Assembly (NCBI RefSeq): GCF_003797125.1
Contig: NZ_RKKE01000001.1
Coordinates: 1,054,001 to 1,118,000, forward strand
DNA length: 64,000 nucleotides
From: Shewanella frigidimarina
Lineage (GTDB): Bacteria; Pseudomonadota; Gammaproteobacteria; Enterobacterales; Shewanellaceae
Reading direction: 5' to 3'
This document shows, piece by piece, positions 47,014 to 55,976 of the stretch. A program made the position numbers and the translations under genes. The stretch's first letter is position 1, and every line of letters begins with the position of its first letter. The notes beneath the pieces were generated by a model. It saw only the letters and a list, made by a program, of their open reading frames with translations, was not told the DNA's origin and searched no databases.

Positions 47014-48924
47014 TTAAACTTCAGATCTTTGCCCCAAAAAATCGCCTTGGGCTGCACTCACACCAAGAATTTTTAACGTTTGCCATTCTTCAAAACATTC
47101 AACGCCCTCGGCAATCACTTTCACTTCGGCTCTATAAAGGCCACCAATGAGACTTCGTATAAATAATTGATTTTCTGAACGTTGATCTACCCGGCGCACG
47201 ATAGAGCGATGTAGTTTTACTAAATCAAAGTGATACTCCTGGATATAGTGAGTACCCACAACAGATTGACCAACGTTATCTACTGCCAATTTTGCGCCCA
47301 TTTTTCTCAACATATCGAGAGTTTTAACTAACAAAATATTTTTCTGATTTTTGACAATAATGTCTTCAGAAACTTCAAAAATAAGTCGTGCGGCTAAAGG
47401 GCGATGCTCTAATAAGGTAGATTGTACCCAACGTACAAATGCCCTACTGGTTAAACTATCAAGGCTTAAGTTAATACTGTAAATAGACTCATTATCGGAC
47501 ATTAACCTAAAGAGTACTTGTTCCAGCACTTGCCTCTCAACCTGCGGCATTAACCCACACTTGTTAGCCATGGGAATAAACAATGTAGCGCGAACATCAT
47601 TACCTTTTAAATCACGAGCGCGGCTAAATATTTCATAGTGCATAATTTGATTATCACTATCGATAATGGCTTGTTGTAAGGTAAAAAAGCGTTTGGACAC
47701 CAATGCATTTTCAATAAAACTACGCCAACGAACAGACCCTTTAGCGATTTCCTCATCTAACGCGCCTTTATCGTACATAAACCAGTTATTAACACGTTGC
47801 AGTTGCGCAGCTCGAAGTGCCATTTCGGCCTCTTCAATAAGCTGAACTTGTAAATCTCCAGCGTTAAAAAAAGCACTGCCTAAATGTAAAAAATTATCCG
47901 GATTGCCAATGCCATAAAAAGGTAATGCAAGGCAGGTTTTGAGTATTCGTTGCGCTAGTTGGTCGGCTTCTACTAGCGACAATTGTGGCACGATAATGAC
48001 TAATTGTGAGTAACTGCGGCGGGCAAAAATACTGTCTTCGTATTGAACGAGTGCGGCTGTAATGGCTTCCGTTGTTAATGACAGCATTGCCTTAACGCCG
48101 CTTTCACCGTATTGGTCTTCCACTAAGTCAACATCATCAAATTCAATTAACATCAATACGCCATGAGCTACCATTTTTTGATTATGGCTTAATCCATCGA
48201 GACGATTTTGAAAGAATATCGGGTTACCAATCTGAGTTTGTTTATCAAGAAAAGTATCTTTACGAATAAATTGATCTAAGCGACCACGTTCTTTATGAGC
48301 ATCATCCAACTCTGCAAGCAATTTACTGATAGCACGATTGATCATCCGTGGTTTACCATTTGTCGGCATATCGGCTGCTTGCTTTAAATGCCCCTCTAAA
48401 ATGAGTTTACTTCGTTGAGCAAGTTGTTCAATTCCATCTAACTCTCTGGAGTACCAGCCATAACCAAAACGCACAAAAATTCCGATGCTGATAAAACCAA
48501 TAACAAGAATAATGAGCTCGTGCCAGCCAAGATCATGTAGAGAAAATGGCGGTGGCATAATTAACGTCATGGATAATTTTCCATGGCTTAATTCGGTCTT
48601 ATAGAGCGTTAAACTGCTTTTAACGATATCGGCTTGGTCACGATAAAGTTGATAAACTAATTGGTTGTCTTGCGACAGGGAGAATTCAACCGCTTTATAA
48701 GCCGTCAATAAAGGAGGTAACCAAGTAGAAAATTGACTACTGCCATGTTGTTGATAGTCGTCAGCTAACATGGTTTCTAACTCAGCCACTTTCTGCTGTT
48801 GGAAATTGTAGGTCAATTGAGTAAAACCCATCACCGCACACAGTAAAAATACAAATGCCACCGCAGCTAATGAAAGCAGCCAAAAGCTGGTCAGTTTTTT
48901 AGTAAGGATCTTGGTGAGTTTCAT
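47014..48924 (-). CDS. csrD: CsrD/MshH, degenerate GGDEF-EAL regulator
   Basis: CsrD directs RNase E decay of CsrB-type small RNAs and so controls CsrA activity; at the head of MSHA loci it is called mshH. The 636-residue protein has TM helices at about 13-35 and 132-152, a HAMP-like linker, a GGDEF-like domain in which the signature is replaced (ARRSYSQLVII), and an EAL-like domain in which the catalytic EAL is HYEIFSRARD. Neither domain should make or break c-di-GMP. It is separated from mshI by 262 bases and may be a separate transcript. Confidence 0.92.
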   Translation of the reverse strand: MKLTKILTKKLTSFWLLSLAAVAFVFLLCAVMGFTQLTYNFQQQKVAELETMLADDYQQHGSSQFSTWLPPLLTAYKAVEFSLSQDNQLVYQLYRDQADIVKSSLTLYKTELSHGKLSMTLIMPPPFSLHDLGWHELIILVIGFISIGIFVRFGYGWYSRELDGIEQLAQRSKLILEGHLKQAADMPTNGKPRMINRAISKLLAELDDAHKERGRLDQFIRKDTFLDKQTQIGNPIFFQNRLDGLSHNQKMVAHGVLMLIEFDDVDLVEDQYGESGVKAMLSLTTEAITAALVQYEDSIFARRSYSQLVIIVPQLSLVEADQLAQRILKTCLALPFYGIGNPDNFLHLGSAFFNAGDLQVQLIEEAEMALRAAQLQRVNNWFMYDKGALDEEIAKGSVRWRSFIENALVSKRFFTLQQAIIDSDNQIMHYEIFSRARDLKGNDVRATLFIPMANKCGLMPQVERQVLEQVLFRLMSDNESIYSINLSLDSLTSRAFVRWVQSTLLEHRPLAARLIFEVSEDIIVKNQKNILLVKTLDMLRKMGAKLAVDNVGQSVVGTHYIQEYHFDLVKLHRSIVRRVDQRSENQLFIRSLIGGLYRAEVKVIAEGVECFEEWQTLKILGVSAAQGDFLGQRSEV

Positions 48925-49043
48925 TTATCCGCTATCCTGCTGGATTTATTTATTTTATTAATGACTCCAATGCTATCCAGTATAACGATTGTGCTACACA
49001 ACTTCACTAATCGTTTTTAATCACGCTTATCTCAGGCCTATAA

Positions 49044-49065
49044 AAAAGGGGCAAAAGCCCCTTTT
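49044..49065 (-). terminator. Terminator after the malic enzyme gene
   Basis: AAAAGGGGC and GCCCCTTTT form a 9-bp stem with a 4-base loop (AAAA on the plus strand), flanked by A and T tracts; on the minus strand it ends in a T run. It lies 67 bases after the malic enzyme stop and separates it from csrD. Confidence 0.85.
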
Positions 49066-49131
49066 ACTAATGACAACAGACCTCATTAATCCCTGTTCAG
49101 ATTAATAAACCTGATTATTTATACTTGCTTA

Positions 49132-50379
49132 TTACACTTTGTATTCAGTCGGTAATGTGGTGATTTTTGCCACCCCTGAATCGATAGCCGCTTGCGATAC
49201 TGCGCGAGCTACCAGCGGCAGTAATCTTGGGTCCATTGGTTTAGGCAGCACATATTGTGGGCCAAAACTCAATGATGACACGTTAGGATAAGCCGCTAAC
49301 ACCTCAGCAGGAACAGGCTCTTTAGCGAGGTTAGCAATAGCATATACAGCAGCTAGCTTCATTTCGTCATTAATGACCGCTGCGCGAACATCGAGTGCGC
49401 CTCGAAAAATAAACGGGAAGCACAATACATTGTTCACTTGATTTGGATAGTCACTACGACCAGTACCCATAATTAAGTCTTTACGGATGTTATGAGCTAA
49501 TTCAGGTTTAATTTCAGGATCAGGATTTGAACAGGCAAAGATCACCGGATTAGGCGCCATTAACGCAATATCATCGGCAGCCAATAAATCTGCACCCGAC
49601 AGTCCTAAAAATACATCGGCATCTTTAATCACATCTTGCAGGGTGCGTTTGTCTGTATTGTTAGCAAATAATGCTTTATATTCATTGAGATCTTCACGAC
49701 GCGTATGAATCACCCCTTGCCTGTCTAACATATAAACATTTTCACGTAAGGCGCCACATTTAACAATCATCGTCATACATGCAATAGCAGCTGCACCAGC
49801 GCCTAAACAAACAAAAATAGCATCATCAATTTTTTTACCTTGAATTTCCAGAGCATTCAACATGCCTGCTGCCGTGACAATAGCGGTGCCGTGTTGATCG
49901 TCATGAAATACCGGAATATTACATCGCTTAATCAGCTCTTGTTCAATTTCAAAACATTCAGGCGCCTTGATGTCTTCTAAGTTAATCCCGCCGAAGGTAT
50001 CAGCAATAGATTCGACGGTATTAATAAAATCTTCCGTTGTGCGGTGTTTCACTTCAATATCAATCGAATCAATATTCGCAAACCGTTTAAACAGAAGTGA
50101 TTTTCCTTCCATAACCGGTTTTGACGCTAATGGGCCTAAATTACCTAGACCTAAAATAGCCGTGCCGTTGGTAATAACCGCTACTGTATTACCTTTATTG
50201 GTATATCGATAAGCGTTTTCAGGATTAGATGCAATCTCTCTAACAGGCTCTGCTACCCCAGGACTATAGGCCAATGCTAGATCATGGCTTGATTGAGCCG
50301 GTTTCGTCAGGCAAACAGCTGTTTTACCTGGTACTGGGAACTCATGATAATCGAGAGCTTGTTGACGAATATCTGACAT
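49132..50379 (-). CDS. Malic enzyme, short form (malate dehydrogenase, decarboxylating)
   Basis: Converts malate to pyruvate and CO2 with reduction of NAD(P). The 415-residue protein matches the N-terminal catalytic half of MaeB (AYSPGVAEPVREI; NGTAILGLGNLGPLASKPVMEGK; FHDDQHGTAIVTAAGMLNAL; FVCLGAGAAAIACM) but lacks the C-terminal phosphotransacetylase-like domain of the 750-residue enzymes. I start at ATG 50379, 8 bases after AGGA; ATG 50388 overlaps that site. Cofactor preference cannot be told from the sequence by eye. Confidence 0.93.
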   Translation of the reverse strand: MSDIRQQALDYHEFPVPGKTAVCLTKPAQSSHDLALAYSPGVAEPVREIASNPENAYRYTNKGNTVAVITNGTAILGLGNLGPLASKPVMEGKSLLFKRFANIDSIDIEVKHRTTEDFINTVESIADTFGGINLEDIKAPECFEIEQELIKRCNIPVFHDDQHGTAIVTAAGMLNALEIQGKKIDDAIFVCLGAGAAAIACMTMIVKCGALRENVYMLDRQGVIHTRREDLNEYKALFANNTDKRTLQDVIKDADVFLGLSGADLLAADDIALMAPNPVIFACSNPDPEIKPELAHNIRKDLIMGTGRSDYPNQVNNVLCFPFIFRGALDVRAAVINDEMKLAAVYAIANLAKEPVPAEVLAAYPNVSSLSFGPQYVLPKPMDPRLLPLVARAVSQAAIDSGVAKITTLPTEYKV

Positions 50380-50388
50380 TTTATACAT

Positions 50389-50771
50389 CCTGAAATGCGC
50401 TATCTATGAAGGAAAGTATGATCCGCTGTCCACATTAACAGTGAGCTTGCTGGCCATCTAAAATTTTAATAACAATACGCTAATACAGAGATTATATAAA
50501 TCAAAAACTAAGTGATAGGAGGTGTTGTGAGTCAAAACAGAGGGTACGTTTTATTATTCTAACTAATCGAACATGAATATATATAAATCAATAAGTTAAA
50601 AATGTAGGAAAATAACAAGATTTACGATAGTAATCGGATATAGACGCCGATATTTGCAGTTTATTTTGTCTAAATAACAATAAAGTGAGGTTTGTGTTTT
50701 TTTGTATTGTTTACCACTAAAAAATTAGTTTTCTTCACAGCACAATACAATAGTAATATCAAAAAACAAAA
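50389..50771. other. AT-rich intergenic region between malic enzyme and rpmE
   Basis: This region holds the malic enzyme promoter. No real gene is visible. On the plus strand a perfect AGGAGGTG at 50517-50524 precedes an 11-codon GTG frame (50527-50562) that leads nowhere. Confidence 0.5.
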
Positions 50772-50790
50772 AAGGCGCCAAAGGCGCCTT
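50772..50790 (-). terminator. Terminator after rpmE
   Basis: AAGGCGCC and GGCGCCTT pair over a 3-base loop; the plus-strand A run before it gives a T tract on the minus strand. It lies about 23 bases after the rpmE stop. Confidence 0.9.
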
Positions 50791-50812
50791 ATTCAAGTAA
50801 ATTGCAATGCAA

Positions 50813-51025
50813 TTACTTTTTACCAAGCATACCAAAACGCTTGTTGAACTTGTCAATACGACCACCAGTATCAACAACTTTCTGAGTACCAGTGTAGAAT
50901 GGGTGACATGCACCACATACGTCCAAGTGTAGGTTTTTACCTGCAGTTGAGTTCACTTTGATGATGTTACCACAAGTACAAGTTGCAGTGATTTCAGCGT
51001 AATTTGGGTGAATACCTGTTTTCAT
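50813..51025 (-). CDS. rpmE: Ribosomal protein bL31 (zinc-binding form)
   Basis: A 70-residue 50S subunit protein. [20 protein letters not shown] and [16 protein letters not shown] show the C-x-C and C-x-x-C zinc ligands, so this is the zinc-containing (C+) paralogue rather than YkgM. AAGGT precedes the ATG. Single-gene transcript with its own promoter, a structured leader and a strong terminator. Confidence 0.98.
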   Translation of the reverse strand: MKTGIHPNYAEITATCTCGNIIKVNSTAGKNLHLDVCGACHPFYTGTQKVVDTGGRIDKFNKRFGMLGKK

Positions 51026-51110
51026 TTTGGGCTACCTTAAATTGAAGGCCATGTCGCTCTCCCAACCCGAAGTTGAGCACCACATGCAGTTAATAACAAT
51101 ATGTTTTAGG
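51026..51110 (-). promoter_or_regulatory. Structured 5' leader of rpmE, possible L31 autoregulatory leader
   Basis: About 85 bases separate the predicted transcription start from the rpmE start codon. On the minus strand CTCAAC-TTCGG-GTTGGG (plus 51061-51077) forms a hairpin with a UUCG-like loop. Leaders in gammaproteobacterial rpmE mRNAs are known to bind L31 for feedback; I assign this one by position and structure only. Confidence 0.4.
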
Positions 51111-51116
51111 CGCGAG

Positions 51117-51145
51117 ATAATACAGTGTCTCTAATACACAAACAA
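51117..51145 (-). promoter_or_regulatory. Sigma-70 promoter of rpmE
   Basis: On the minus strand TTGTTT (51145-51140) and TATTAT (51122-51117) are spaced by exactly 17 bases, upstream of the rpmE leader. Confidence 0.6.
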
Positions 51146-51167
51146 GTAGAATTTCTAATCGATACTA

Positions 51168-52403
51168 TTATTGGCGATGCGTGCGCTCTAGTGCTTCATA
51201 GGTGATTTGTGCCTTAGATGAATTTTGATGTTGCTTTAACATCTCACCTGATGGGCATTGTAAACGGCTATCAGACATCAATAAGTAGATTTTACCATTG
51301 GCAAACGCATCTGGGTTTGCCTCATAAATCGCCAGCATTGCGCCATAGACACTGATTTGCCATTGTCGATAATAACGATCAGCAACTCGCCATAAAGTGT
51401 CTTGAGGGAATTTATCCATTACGCAGATGTTATCTTGGCCATAAGTCGGTAGAGATAGCTTGGCTACGTTCTTAATTGGCAATGGCTGAGGCAATATTTT
51501 CGTTTCATGAATAGCCGCCAATAACTCATTACTTTCAGATTTTTTACTGTCCATATCATTCATCGAACCATTGCTCAATACCGGCTGGGTGGCGATAACA
51601 GTTGCTGGCACTGGTAGAGTAGGCATTGGTACTACTTGAGACTTACCGCGTTGACTGGCGACTAAATTGTCGAATGTTATCTTATCTACAGCGACATTTT
51701 GATAGCGCAAAAGAGTCGCCATTGATGGACAACGTAACGAGCTGCCTAATTGCAGTAGACTAATTTTATCTTGATAGAATGCAGAGGGATTCGTTTGATA
51801 AAGCGCAAGCATTGCACCATAAATATTTGAATTCCATTGTTTACGGTAGCGCACCGCTATTTTCCATAAAGTATCATTCGGTAACTGATTTATCTGACAA
51901 TTATTCAGATTTTTTTGCGTTGTAGTTACCTGAGGTATAGCAATGGCCTTGCGACTTATTGTTGTTGGCATAGAAGTCGATAATGCCGATGCTGACTTCA
52001 TGGTTTTAATGGCTACAGGCTGGTATTGGCTCTGAACAATGGCTTGAGAAAATAAAGGTACAGGTGAGTATTGTAGCCATTTAGCATTACGGTATTCAGA
52101 AACAATGAGTGCCGCATCTTGATCGCGTATTTTCTCGGTACCACTTAATACAAATACATCACGATCACGCTGTTCAACTTCAAGCTTTTCTAACACAATA
52201 TTATCTTGATAAATTTGGCGTAAATAAAATGTCAGCCGCGATAAATCATGGTGATCGGTTATAATGTTCACAGTTAACTGAGGAGATTGTCCACTTTCAA
52301 ATGGAATAGTATCAATACTGATATGACTGACTTGTGCAATAGCAGTTGAAATACTATCAACGGCCAATAATGCTAATACTGCTAGCACCTTAAAGCTTTT
52401 CAT
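51168..52403 (-). CDS. FimV-like periplasmic protein with two LysM-like modules
   Basis: A 411-residue protein from ATG 52403, behind AAAGGA; an upstream frame to 52478 is unsupported. A signal peptide ends near TAIAQV. The N-terminal domain (VSHISIDTIPFESGQSPQLTVNI...) resembles the start of FimV-type polar hub proteins. It is followed by two copies of a module (about 169-226 and 327-384) containing DTLWKIAVRYRKQW..IYGAMLALYQTNPSAF and a closing CPS, reminiscent of the FimV core/LysM fold. Each module is bracketed by two cysteines exactly 56 apart. Probably a peptidoglycan-associated periplasmic protein; function unknown. The gene at 52693 encodes a shorter relative. Confidence 0.75.
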   Translation of the reverse strand: MKSFKVLAVLALLAVDSISTAIAQVSHISIDTIPFESGQSPQLTVNIITDHHDLSRLTFYLRQIYQDNIVLEKLEVEQRDRDVFVLSGTEKIRDQDAALIVSEYRNAKWLQYSPVPLFSQAIVQSQYQPVAIKTMKSASALSTSMPTTISRKAIAIPQVTTTQKNLNNCQINQLPNDTLWKIAVRYRKQWNSNIYGAMLALYQTNPSAFYQDKISLLQLGSSLRCPSMATLLRYQNVAVDKITFDNLVASQRGKSQVVPMPTLPVPATVIATQPVLSNGSMNDMDSKKSESNELLAAIHETKILPQPLPIKNVAKLSLPTYGQDNICVMDKFPQDTLWRVADRYYRQWQISVYGAMLAIYEANPDAFANGKIYLLMSDSRLQCPSGEMLKQHQNSSKAQITYEALERTHRQ

Positions 52404-52692
52404 TAAATCAATCCTTTCGATTATAAACCGCTTCAGCACAGCGTAAAACACGCCGTAAAACCATGATGTTAAATTCACTTATACACCAACAAATAAAATG
52501 CTCATGCTTAGCTCGTCAGCACTGTAATTTATTATTATTGTTTACTTTTTTAACCTTATCATAGAGCCAAATCATAAGTATTAACACGGGCAACTATATA
52601 AACTAACATAACCAGCTGCAACTAATTACTGATAAACAAAAGTAAATACTCGATTAAGTACTACTTTTTATCACTAATTATGATCAGAAACC

Positions 52693-53517
52693 TTATTTAG
52701 CTGCATGTTTTGCTTCAATAACCTCAAAGACTTTTTTATCTACTGCTTTATTATTGTATTCGGCCAAAATAGCCGTTGATGGGCAATTCAACGAAACATC
52801 TTTGAGTAATAAATGAATTTTTTGCTTGGAAAAAGCCAACAAGTTAGCCTCAAAAATAGCTAACATCGCACCATAAACACTGGTATGCCATTGCTCTTTG
52901 TAACGGTTCGCTATACGCCATAATGTGTCACTATTATCTCGCTCAATTAAACATCCCGCGTGTTGAGAGGCTTCGGCTTTGGATGGGGCGGATTGTGGTT
53001 CTGCTAATAATGTAGCCTGATCCAAACCGCTATCATCTTGGCGACTTTTGGATGCTTTTGCACTAGCGGTGTCTTTTGCTACTGGCAGTACTCGAGGCTT
53101 TTCAATATAAGGGACTAAGGTTGCACTATTAACTGAATAAGGTGCATCAAATAACGCTATTACTGCTAACGTAACCGCTCCCGCCTCAGTGTTTTCGGTA
53201 ACGATTAACTGTGCATTTGAATCACTGACAATATCTGTACCCTTGAGCTGCAACAAAAAACGATTAATACTCTGCACAACTAACTTCTGTTGCAGCACGT
53301 TCCTACCACCCAAGTTGCCATCCAGCTGACGAATATAAAACCTTAACCGCGATGCATCATCATTTTGTGCCACAATATTGATTTTTAATTGCGGTTCATT
53401 ATTCAATTCAAATTGACGACTATTGATACTGACATGATTCACTTGAGCCATTGGCGTAGCAATATAGCCCAATACCCCAAATACTAGGATGATGACCTCA
53501 ATAAGTCCTTTACGCAT
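52693..53517 (-). CDS. FimV-like periplasmic protein with one LysM-like module
   Basis: A 274-residue relative of the protein encoded just downstream. Signal peptide to about residue 24 (TPMAQV), the same N-terminal domain (NHVSINSRQFELNNEPQLKINIVAQNDDASRLRFYIRQL), and one module (C189 to C245) with DTLWRIANRYKEQW and YGAMLAIFEANLLAF. The 289-base gap between the two suggests an old tandem duplication with separate expression. It is divergent from priA across 84 bases. I cannot name a function beyond likely cell-wall binding. Confidence 0.75.
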   Translation of the reverse strand: MRKGLIEVIILVFGVLGYIATPMAQVNHVSINSRQFELNNEPQLKINIVAQNDDASRLRFYIRQLDGNLGGRNVLQQKLVVQSINRFLLQLKGTDIVSDSNAQLIVTENTEAGAVTLAVIALFDAPYSVNSATLVPYIEKPRVLPVAKDTASAKASKSRQDDSGLDQATLLAEPQSAPSKAEASQHAGCLIERDNSDTLWRIANRYKEQWHTSVYGAMLAIFEANLLAFSKQKIHLLLKDVSLNCPSTAILAEYNNKAVDKKVFEVIEAKHAAK

Positions 53518-53601
53518 ATATATGTTGCCCTATCTCTTTGATGACACTTAGAGGTAAACTGATCCGCAATCCACTATCGAATTGAAAAATGATGAAGTCT
53601 T

Positions 53602-55797
53602 ATGCCCGTGTTTGTTGAAGTCGCCTTACCCGTCCCATTACGCAGAAACTTTAGCTATCGCGTAAAAGACGAACAACAAGCAGGATTGCAAATCGGTCTT
53701 CGAGTAAAAGTCCCTTTTGGCCCTCAACAACTCATCGGCTTAATTACTGCTATTACTGACAGCTGTGACTTAGCACCGCAACAAATAAAATCGGTAACTG
53801 CAGTACTAGATGATGCCCCATTGTTACCCGATTCGCTATATAAATTAACCCTCTGGGCCGCCCGGTATTACTTTACGACTCAAGGACAAATGCTCAGCCA
53901 AGCGTTGCCTGTCGCATTGAGAAAAGGCCTCGAAGCGGCGCCGCAAGCGGTGGTTGAATATCATTTAAGCCCCGAAGGGCGCAATGCTGATTCTAGCGTA
54001 TTAAAACGTGCTCCAGCACAGAAAAAACTGTACGAGTTATTGCTTGCAAACCCTATCAGCCAAGATGATTTCACCACCCAACAATTAAGCAAAGCGGCAT
54101 TAAAAGCATTAGAACAAAAACAATGGATTGAACGGCAGCAAAAAGTACTTAGTCATGATTTAAGCTGGCGCCAACAGCTTATTATGAATGAGTCACCTCA
54201 TAAGCTGAACAAACAGCAAGCCGTCGCAGTTTCAGTGCTTACTCAACAACAAGGGTTTCATTGCACCTTATTAGAAGGCATTACTGGTTCGGGTAAAACC
54301 GAAGTCTACCTCACCTTGCTTGAGACAATTTTAAAACAAGGTAAACAAGCACTGATCCTCGTGCCTGAAATTGGTTTAACACCGCAAACCATTAATCGCT
54401 TCAAGCGTCGGTTTGAAGTCAATGTTGCCGTGATACATTCCGGATTAACTGATAATCAACGCTTAGAAGCTTGGCGTCAGGCTCGTGTCGGTGAAGCAGC
54501 AATTATTATCGGCACTCGCTCAGCACTCTTTACTCCAATGGCTTACCCAGGGTTAATTATTCTTGATGAAGAGCATGACAGCAGCTTTAAGCAACAGGAA
54601 GGTGTGCGTTACCACGCGCGTGACTTGGCGGTAATGCGTGGGCATCTTGAAGATATTCAAGTGGTATTAGGCTCCGCAACGCCATCATTAGAAACCTTAC
54701 AAAATGCGCTATCAGGCCGCTATCATCACTTGGAACTGAGTGAACGCGCTGGTGCTGCGCAAAAGGTTAAGCAAGGTATTGTCGATATTACCTCGCAACC
54801 ATTAAAAGCTGGCATGTCGACATCATTAATTAATGAAATGCGTATGCACCTTGATGCGGGTAATCAGGTACTGCTATTTCTAAACCGCCGCGGATTTGCT
54901 CCGGCCTTGCTTTGTCATGAATGCGGCCATTTACATGAGTGCGATCGTTGTGATGCTTTTTTTACCGTCCATCAAGGCTTAAACGAGATTTGTTGCCATC
55001 ACTGCGGCAATCAATACGCTATCCCGCGCCAATGCCATCAATGTGGTAGTACCATGCTAATGGGCCACGGTTTGGGTACTGAACAACTTGAACAAGAATT
55101 GATTAAACTGTTTCCCAAATACCCGGTTGTCCGCATTGACCGAGACACCACCAGACGTAAAGGCTCCCTTGAACAGCAGCTCAAAGGGATTTACATGGGT
55201 AAATATAAAATTTTAGTCGGCACCCAAATGCTCGCCAAAGGACATCACTTTCCCGATGTCACCTTAGTCGGTTTACTTGACGTCGATGGCGCATTGTTCA
55301 GCGCAGACTTTCGAGCACCAGAACGTTTTGGGCAACTATACACTCAAGTTTCAGGTCGTGCTGGCCGTGCAGACAAACCCGGTAAAGTACTACTGCAAAC
55401 CCATCAAAGTGATAACCCCATTTTACGTGATCTGTTAAAACGCGGTTATGGCGAGTTTGCTCGCAGCCAGCTAAAAGAGCGCCAACAAGCATTATTACCA
55501 CCCGCATGGCACATGGTATTAATTCGCGCAGAAGCACATTTAGCCGAAGATGCTGATGCTTTTCTAGCGCGCACTAGCGAGCTACTACCGCAAGATAAAG
55601 ACTTTGAAATTATTGGCCCTATTCCTGCGCCGCTAGATCGTAAAGCAGGAAAATATCGACGCCAATTAATACTGCAAGCCAAAAGTCGTCAGCGCTTGCA
55701 AACCGAATTCGAACGCGTATTAGCACTCATTGAACAAATACCTGAAAGTAAGCGATGCCGTTGGAGCATCGATCGAGATCCGCAGGATTTGATGTAA
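53602..55797 (+). CDS. priA: Primosomal replication restart helicase PriA
   Basis: PriA recognises stalled forks and D-loops and reloads the replisome. The 731-residue length is normal. N-terminal DNA-binding domain at about 1-105 (VFVEVALPVPLRRNFSY), Walker A GITGSGKTEVYL near 225-236, DEEH near 321, zinc-binding cysteines in CHECGHLHECDRCD and CCHHCG/CHQCG, and helicase motifs V-VI (VGTQMLAKGHHFPDVTLV; QVSGRAGRADKPG). First gene of the plus-strand run priA-argS-ftsN-hslVU. Confidence 0.98.
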   Translation: MPVFVEVALPVPLRRNFSYRVKDEQQAGLQIGLRVKVPFGPQQLIGLITAITDSCDLAPQQIKSVTAVLDDAPLLPDSLYKLTLWAARYYFTTQGQMLSQALPVALRKGLEAAPQAVVEYHLSPEGRNADSSVLKRAPAQKKLYELLLANPISQDDFTTQQLSKAALKALEQKQWIERQQKVLSHDLSWRQQLIMNESPHKLNKQQAVAVSVLTQQQGFHCTLLEGITGSGKTEVYLTLLETILKQGKQALILVPEIGLTPQTINRFKRRFEVNVAVIHSGLTDNQRLEAWRQARVGEAAIIIGTRSALFTPMAYPGLIILDEEHDSSFKQQEGVRYHARDLAVMRGHLEDIQVVLGSATPSLETLQNALSGRYHHLELSERAGAAQKVKQGIVDITSQPLKAGMSTSLINEMRMHLDAGNQVLLFLNRRGFAPALLCHECGHLHECDRCDAFFTVHQGLNEICCHHCGNQYAIPRQCHQCGSTMLMGHGLGTEQLEQELIKLFPKYPVVRIDRDTTRRKGSLEQQLKGIYMGKYKILVGTQMLAKGHHFPDVTLVGLLDVDGALFSADFRAPERFGQLYTQVSGRAGRADKPGKVLLQTHQSDNPILRDLLKRGYGEFARSQLKERQQALLPPAWHMVLIRAEAHLAEDADAFLARTSELLPQDKDFEIIGPIPAPLDRKAGKYRRQLILQAKSRQRLQTEFERVLALIEQIPESKRCRWSIDRDPQDLM

Positions 55798-55976
55798 AGC
55801 TGTATTTTTACTAAGCCAACGGACCCTATATCTGTCATAAACTTCGCTTAGGTTGATAATCAGCATAAAAAAACCAATATTTCCGCTAAAGCAGATAGCA
55901 ATCACCCCCCATAAACGGCTAAAATATGCGGTTCCGTCATGTCATTCATTTAACGAATTAGTGCAAGAAAACGCCC

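Noticed and set aside
48060..48330. Active diguanylate cyclase in csrD
   Set aside because: The GGDEF signature is replaced and the EAL signature is also lost, so enzymatic activity is unlikely.
50517..50562. Perfect AGGAGGTG followed by an 11-codon GTG frame on the plus strand
   Set aside because: No downstream plus-strand gene that it could regulate; likely chance in an AT-rich gap.
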